A stretch of 64,000 nt of DNA, taken from Shewanella olleyana (GTDB lineage: Bacteria; Pseudomonadota; Gammaproteobacteria; Enterobacterales; Shewanellaceae). Position numbers and translations under genes: made by a program. The stretch is from assembly GCF_023283825.1 (NCBI RefSeq), contig NZ_JAKILD010000012.1, forward strand, positions 62,001 through 126,000. The letters are read 5' to 3'. Within the stretch, counting starts at the first letter, position 1. Every line of letters begins with the position of its first letter. The notes beneath the pieces are model-generated. The model had not been told where the DNA came from, made no database searches, and saw only the letters and a program-made list of their open reading frames with translations. Shown here in pieces: positions 60,705 through 64,000 of this stretch.

Positions 60705-61846
60705 TGTCGATTTTGTTAGATGCGGTAACGAAAGAAAAGCAACAGCAAATGGGTGAGTTGCCCGATGCTGTTTTAACGCCTAGAGCCAATTATCAGCATG
60801 TGGCAAGCCATAACGCTTGGCTTAAATATGTGGTTTTATTCCTGGTTATTTTAGTCGGTATCGCATCCGCTTGGGGTTTATCTAAGTTAATCTCGCCAGC
60901 GAATAACACTAATGAAACCAGTAATCCTGTTAAAGCTGCAGCAAATGAATTGGTTAATCGCAGTAATACTCAAAATACAGCAATGAATGAGACAGCAGCG
61001 GCTCCAGTCTCAACAGAAGTACGTATTGCAAATAAAGTGGCTTTACCTATCGCAAAGCCTCTATCGCAGGTTAATAGCTCAACTCAGTTTGTATCGAATC
61101 AAACTGTTTCAAATCAAACTGCGTCAGCCAAAGAGCTGCGACCATCGGAAGATGTTGTTTACGATTACCGCTTAAATAATAATCGCGGTGAAGTTACGCC
61201 AAGTCAAGCAAAGCCAGTTGAACCATCTACACCTGAGACTAGTAAACCTGCGACTAGTAAAGCTGTGGCTAGCAATAGCGGTTCCGATTCAAATAACGAC
61301 CGGCAGTTAACTGCTGCTGAATTGCAGGCACTATATGGCGATGATGCAATTATACTTGGGGCAAACTCTAATTATAAAAAACCTTCGGAACTTGAAGCTT
61401 TAAGAATGAAAGTGAGTGCTGCAGCGAGTGATGTAAATTACGAGCAGCAAAGCCAGCAAACGCCTTTAGAAAAGTCGACTAACTCAGCTGCAGACAACTC
61501 GAATAATTTGATGGCCGCGTTTGAAGCAGCGCTTAAAGAAGTCGAGTATGAAAACTCAGCAAATGCACCAATGACAGAAGAAAAGTTAGATCCTATTCCT
61601 TCGCCAAAGAAAGATGAAATTCCACCTTATGGTCAGCTTCCAGCAAGTGTTCAATTACAGGTCCCAGAATTTAATATTCAGGCCCATGTGTATTCTTCAG
61701 CAGCTGAGAGTCGTTGGTTAAATGTCGATGGTGAAGAGCTTCAAGAGGGTGACAGAATCAAAGGGAAACTTGAAATTATTGAAATTAGGCCACGAGACGT
61801 AGTGTTAGAAATTGATGGATCTCGATTTAAAGTGCCAGCTATTTAA
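60704..61846 (+). CDS. gspB: General secretion pathway protein GspB/ExeB
   Basis: This 380-residue protein has a short cytoplasmic start (MSILLDAVTKEKQQQMGEL), one transmembrane segment (about 40-60), a long Ser/Thr/Gln-rich periplasmic linker and a C-terminal GspB domain (FNIQAHVYSSAAESRWLNVD, GDRIKGKLEIIEI, DGSRFKVPAI). It pairs with the upstream gspA product. Linker repeats such as SKPATSK are low-complexity. Confidence 0.88.
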   Translation: MSILLDAVTKEKQQQMGELPDAVLTPRANYQHVASHNAWLKYVVLFLVILVGIASAWGLSKLISPANNTNETSNPVKAAANELVNRSNTQNTAMNETAAAPVSTEVRIANKVALPIAKPLSQVNSSTQFVSNQTVSNQTASAKELRPSEDVVYDYRLNNNRGEVTPSQAKPVEPSTPETSKPATSKAVASNSGSDSNNDRQLTAAELQALYGDDAIILGANSNYKKPSELEALRMKVSAAASDVNYEQQSQQTPLEKSTNSAADNSNNLMAAFEAALKEVEYENSANAPMTEEKLDPIPSPKKDEIPPYGQLPASVQLQVPEFNIQAHVYSSAAESRWLNVDGEELQEGDRIKGKLEIIEIRPRDVVLEIDGSRFKVPAI

Positions 61847-61879
61847 ATCGCTTAGGTTTTAATGACCGCTCATCAATAT

Positions 61880-61903
61880 AAAGGCGCTGATAGCGCCTTT
61901 TTT
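61880..61903 (+). terminator. Terminator after gspAB
   Basis: Stem AAAGGCGCT / AGCGCCTTT with a short loop followed by TTTTA. Confidence 0.85.
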
Positions 61904-62010
61904 ATAATAAAATTATGCGCTTGTAAGTGGTTCAGTAATTTGATTCATAGTTGTATTTAACCAAGAACTTGAACCAGTTAATTTAGTCTTAGCGACAAAC
62001 AAATGGCCAA

Positions 62011-62038
62011 AAAAAAGGACTGGCCTTAGCCAGTCCTT
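62011..62038 (-). terminator. Terminator of hemL
   Basis: Minus-strand stem AAGGACTGGCT...CCAGTCCTT followed by a run of eight Ts, about 70 bases after hemL. Confidence 0.85.
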
Positions 62039-62107
62039 ATCAAGTCTTTTATCAAGTCACAAGAGTGCTACCTTAGATAGCGAACTCACAATCACTTAAA
62101 TGAGTAC

Positions 62108-63400
62108 TTAAAGTGCTTTTAACGCAGCAAATGCTTTATCAGCAGCAGCAAGCGTTAATTCAAGCTCTTCTTCACCGTGAGCCATTGATAAGAAGCCTGC
62201 TTCATAAGCGCTTGGCGCTAAGTAAACACCTTCATCTAGCATCAAGTGGTAGAAATTACGGAAGTGATCCATGTTGCACTGAGTCACTTGGTCAAAGCTG
62301 GTGATTGGGTTTGTGTCTTCAGTAAAGAAGAAACCGAACATGCCGCCAACTTGGTTAATGCTTAATGGAATACCGTGCTTATCAGCAGCAGCTTTAAAGC
62401 CTTCTGCAATACGCTTAGTTTTAGCATTTAGTTCTTCGTAAAGCCCTGGCTGACATAAAGCATCCATTTGCGCTAAACCGGCAGTCATAGCAATCGGGTT
62501 ACCTGATAAAGTACCTGCTTGGTATACAGGGCCTGTAGGAGCAATAAACTGCATTACATCTTTACGACCACCAAAAGCACCTACTGGCATACCGCCACCG
62601 ATAACTTTACCTAGTGTTGTTAAGTCAGGCTTAACATTGTAATGACCTTGTGCGCCGCTTTTAGATACACGGAAGCCTGTCATTACTTCATCAATGATCA
62701 TTAGTGCACCAAATTCATCACAGATAGCACGAAGACCTTCAAGGAAACCTTCAACTGGCGGGATACAGTTCATGTTGCCAGCAACAGGCTCAAGAATGAT
62801 ACAAGAGATAGCTTCTGGGTGCTCTTCGAAGATTGCGCGCACAGAATCAAGGTCGTTATAAACCGCTGTTAAGGTGTGCTTCGCAAAGTCTTCAGGAATA
62901 CCTGGAGAGCTTGGTTGGCCTAAAGTCAGTGCACCAGAACCTGCTTTAACTAATAAACAGTCAGCATGGCCATGGTAACAACCTTCGAACTTTAAGATCT
63001 TGTCACGGTTAGTGAAACCACGAGCTAAGCGAATAGCGCTCATGGTCGCTTCTGTACCTGAACTCACCATACGAACTTGTTCAATTGATGGCACCATTTC
63101 AATCACTTTTTCAGCCATTTTGACTTCAAGTTCAGTTGGTGCACCAAATGATAAACCGTTCTCAACCGCTTCTAATACCGCTTGACGAATTTGTGGATTA
63201 TTGTGACCTAAAATCATCGGGCCCCAAGAACCAACATAATCGATATATTTTTTGCCATCAGCATCGTAAATATAAGCACCATCAGCTTTTTCGATGAAAA
63301 GTGGTGAACCACCTACACCGTTAAAGGCACGAACTGGTGAGTTTACGCCACCAGGAATGGTTTGTTTGGCTTGTTCAAAAAGCGCTTCTGAGCGGGTCAT
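62108..63400 (-). CDS. hemL: Glutamate-1-semialdehyde 2,1-aminomutase
   Basis: This 430-residue PLP enzyme converts glutamate-1-semialdehyde to 5-aminolevulinate for haem. Motifs [54 protein letters not shown] and the PLP-lysine in [18 protein letters not shown] are present. AAGGAT precedes the ATG. Length fits the family. Confidence 0.97.
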   Translation of the reverse strand: MTRSEALFEQAKQTIPGGVNSPVRAFNGVGGSPLFIEKADGAYIYDADGKKYIDYVGSWGPMILGHNNPQIRQAVLEAVENGLSFGAPTELEVKMAEKVIEMVPSIEQVRMVSSGTEATMSAIRLARGFTNRDKILKFEGCYHGHADCLLVKAGSGALTLGQPSSPGIPEDFAKHTLTAVYNDLDSVRAIFEEHPEAISCIILEPVAGNMNCIPPVEGFLEGLRAICDEFGALMIIDEVMTGFRVSKSGAQGHYNVKPDLTTLGKVIGGGMPVGAFGGRKDVMQFIAPTGPVYQAGTLSGNPIAMTAGLAQMDALCQPGLYEELNAKTKRIAEGFKAAADKHGIPLSINQVGGMFGFFFTEDTNPITSFDQVTQCNMDHFRNFYHLMLDEGVYLAPSAYEAGFLSMAHGEEELELTLAAADKAFAALKAL

Positions 63401-63430
63401 GTGAAATCCTTCTAAAAAATCGTTAGCTGA

Positions 63431-64000
63431 CTATCTATCAGCTTTTCGTGAATACCAATTAACAGGGCACTCATGCTGTTGTAGCTCGTTTTCTACACCA
63501 AGCGTTAACGCAAAAAGTGCCATTCGAATAAGTAAGCCATTATCTGCCTGTCTGAAAATTGCCAGACTAGGGTGGCTATTTAAATCATTATCCAATTCAT
63601 TTGCTTGCGCACGTGAATCCCGAGGCAATGGATGCATAATCACAGTATTAGATTTGCAATGTTGCGTATAAATACTGTGGTTTAACCTAAACTTGCCACG
63701 ATACTTGTCTGCTTCATCTTGTGAAGCAAAACGTTCTTCCTGAATTCGAGTCAGATAGAGTATATCAGCTTGATGTAAATTACCTTCTAACTGATCAGTT
63801 ATTGTGATCTTATGACCAGCATTTTCAATATCACTGATCACATAGTCAGGCATTGCTAGGTCGGTTGGTGATATTAATGTGAATTGAATGTCGTTATACA
63901 TACACAGCAAACGAGATAAAGAGTGTACTGTTCGACCGTGTTTTAAGTCGCCCACCATAGCGATATGCATACCGCTAATACCTTGACCGTGATGGCTTAA
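63431..64000 (-). CDS. pyrB: Aspartate carbamoyltransferase catalytic chain, 3' part
   Basis: The frame continues past the right edge, so the start is missing; an internal ATG at 63970 is not the start. Motifs GDLKHGRTVHSL, LTRIQEERF and MHPLPRDSRAQANE are those of aspartate carbamoyltransferase (carbamoyl-phosphate and aspartate binding). It catalyses the first committed step of pyrimidine synthesis. No pyrI is seen within the window downstream, since hemL follows 31 bases after. Confidence 0.9.
   Translation of the reverse strand, partial: LSHHGQGISGMHIAMVGDLKHGRTVHSLSRLLCMYNDIQFTLISPTDLAMPDYVISDIENAGHKITITDQLEGNLHQADILYLTRIQEERFASQDEADKYRGKFRLNHSIYTQHCKSNTVIMHPLPRDSRAQANELDNDLNSHPSLAIFRQADNGLLIRMALFALTLGVENELQQHECPVNWYSRKADR

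Overview
The window reads as chromosomal DNA of a marine gammaproteobacterium of the Shewanella group (Alteromonadales). The basis is gene content and order: rpsU-yqeY-dnaG-rpoD divergent from tsaD, then plsY, folB, folK, uppP, cca, gspA-gspB, hemL and pyrB, together with nnrS-nrfA and phrB. Both flanks are ordinary core genome. The middle, about 16.1 to 46.66 kb, is accessory DNA lodged at the 3' end of a tRNA-Ile2(CAT) gene.

Left flank (1-16.1 kb). A partial DUF368 transporter is followed by a YbgA-type protein with photolyase phrB, then nnrS and the five-haem nitrite reductase nrfA behind a probable NsrR operator. An eight-gene membrane-lipid operon follows (NTF2-like protein, SDR, FAD oxidoreductase, DUF1365, cyclopropane-fatty-acid synthase, DUF2878, chalcone-isomerase-like protein, DUF3833 lipoprotein). 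Next come a DUF3634 protein, gabD and a DUF599 membrane protein.

Island I (about 16.11-39.98 kb). It is bounded by copies of the tRNA 3' end and has a tyrosine recombinase at each end. Heptamer GTGGAAC repeats with an 11-bp period lie next to both att copies. Cargo, in order: a CadC/ToxR-type regulator, small lipo- and membrane proteins, a GIY-YIG protein, a hairpin-rich region (candidate oriT) upstream of a probable MOB-C-type relaxase, a structured remnant that may be a group II intron 5' piece, an alpha/beta hydrolase, a PPP-type phosphatase and two unknown genes. Divergent from those is a six-gene operon: HEPN protein, WYL regulator of the BrxR/CapW type, SGNH hydrolase, HsdS-like protein, an unknown and a PD-(D/E)XK-like protein. 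This operon is the best candidate for an undescribed defence system. A duplicated pair of small genes follows.

Island II (about 39.98-46.66 kb) is a compact satellite-like element: P4-type integrase, a large protein with an internal duplication, AlpA-type regulator, winged-helix protein, inovirus Gp2/YagK-type replication protein, a two-TM plus NUDIX-like protein that recalls CBASS membrane effectors but has no cyclase beside it, and a zinc-ribbon protein. Its integrase arm sites (TTGGTACA) also occur at both ends. The two islands sit in tandem; each brought its own copy of the tRNA 3' end and a hairpin that could replace the tRNA terminator.

Right flank (46.66-64 kb). The tRNA gene with its promoter is followed by rpoD, dnaG, yqeY, rpsU, tsaD, plsY, folB, folK, uppP, an RlmA-like protein with an eroded SAM loop, an Lpp-type lipoprotein, cca, a 279-bp MITE-like inverted repeat, gspA-gspB, hemL and the 3' part of pyrB. 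All functional names come from reading the sequence; no database search was run.
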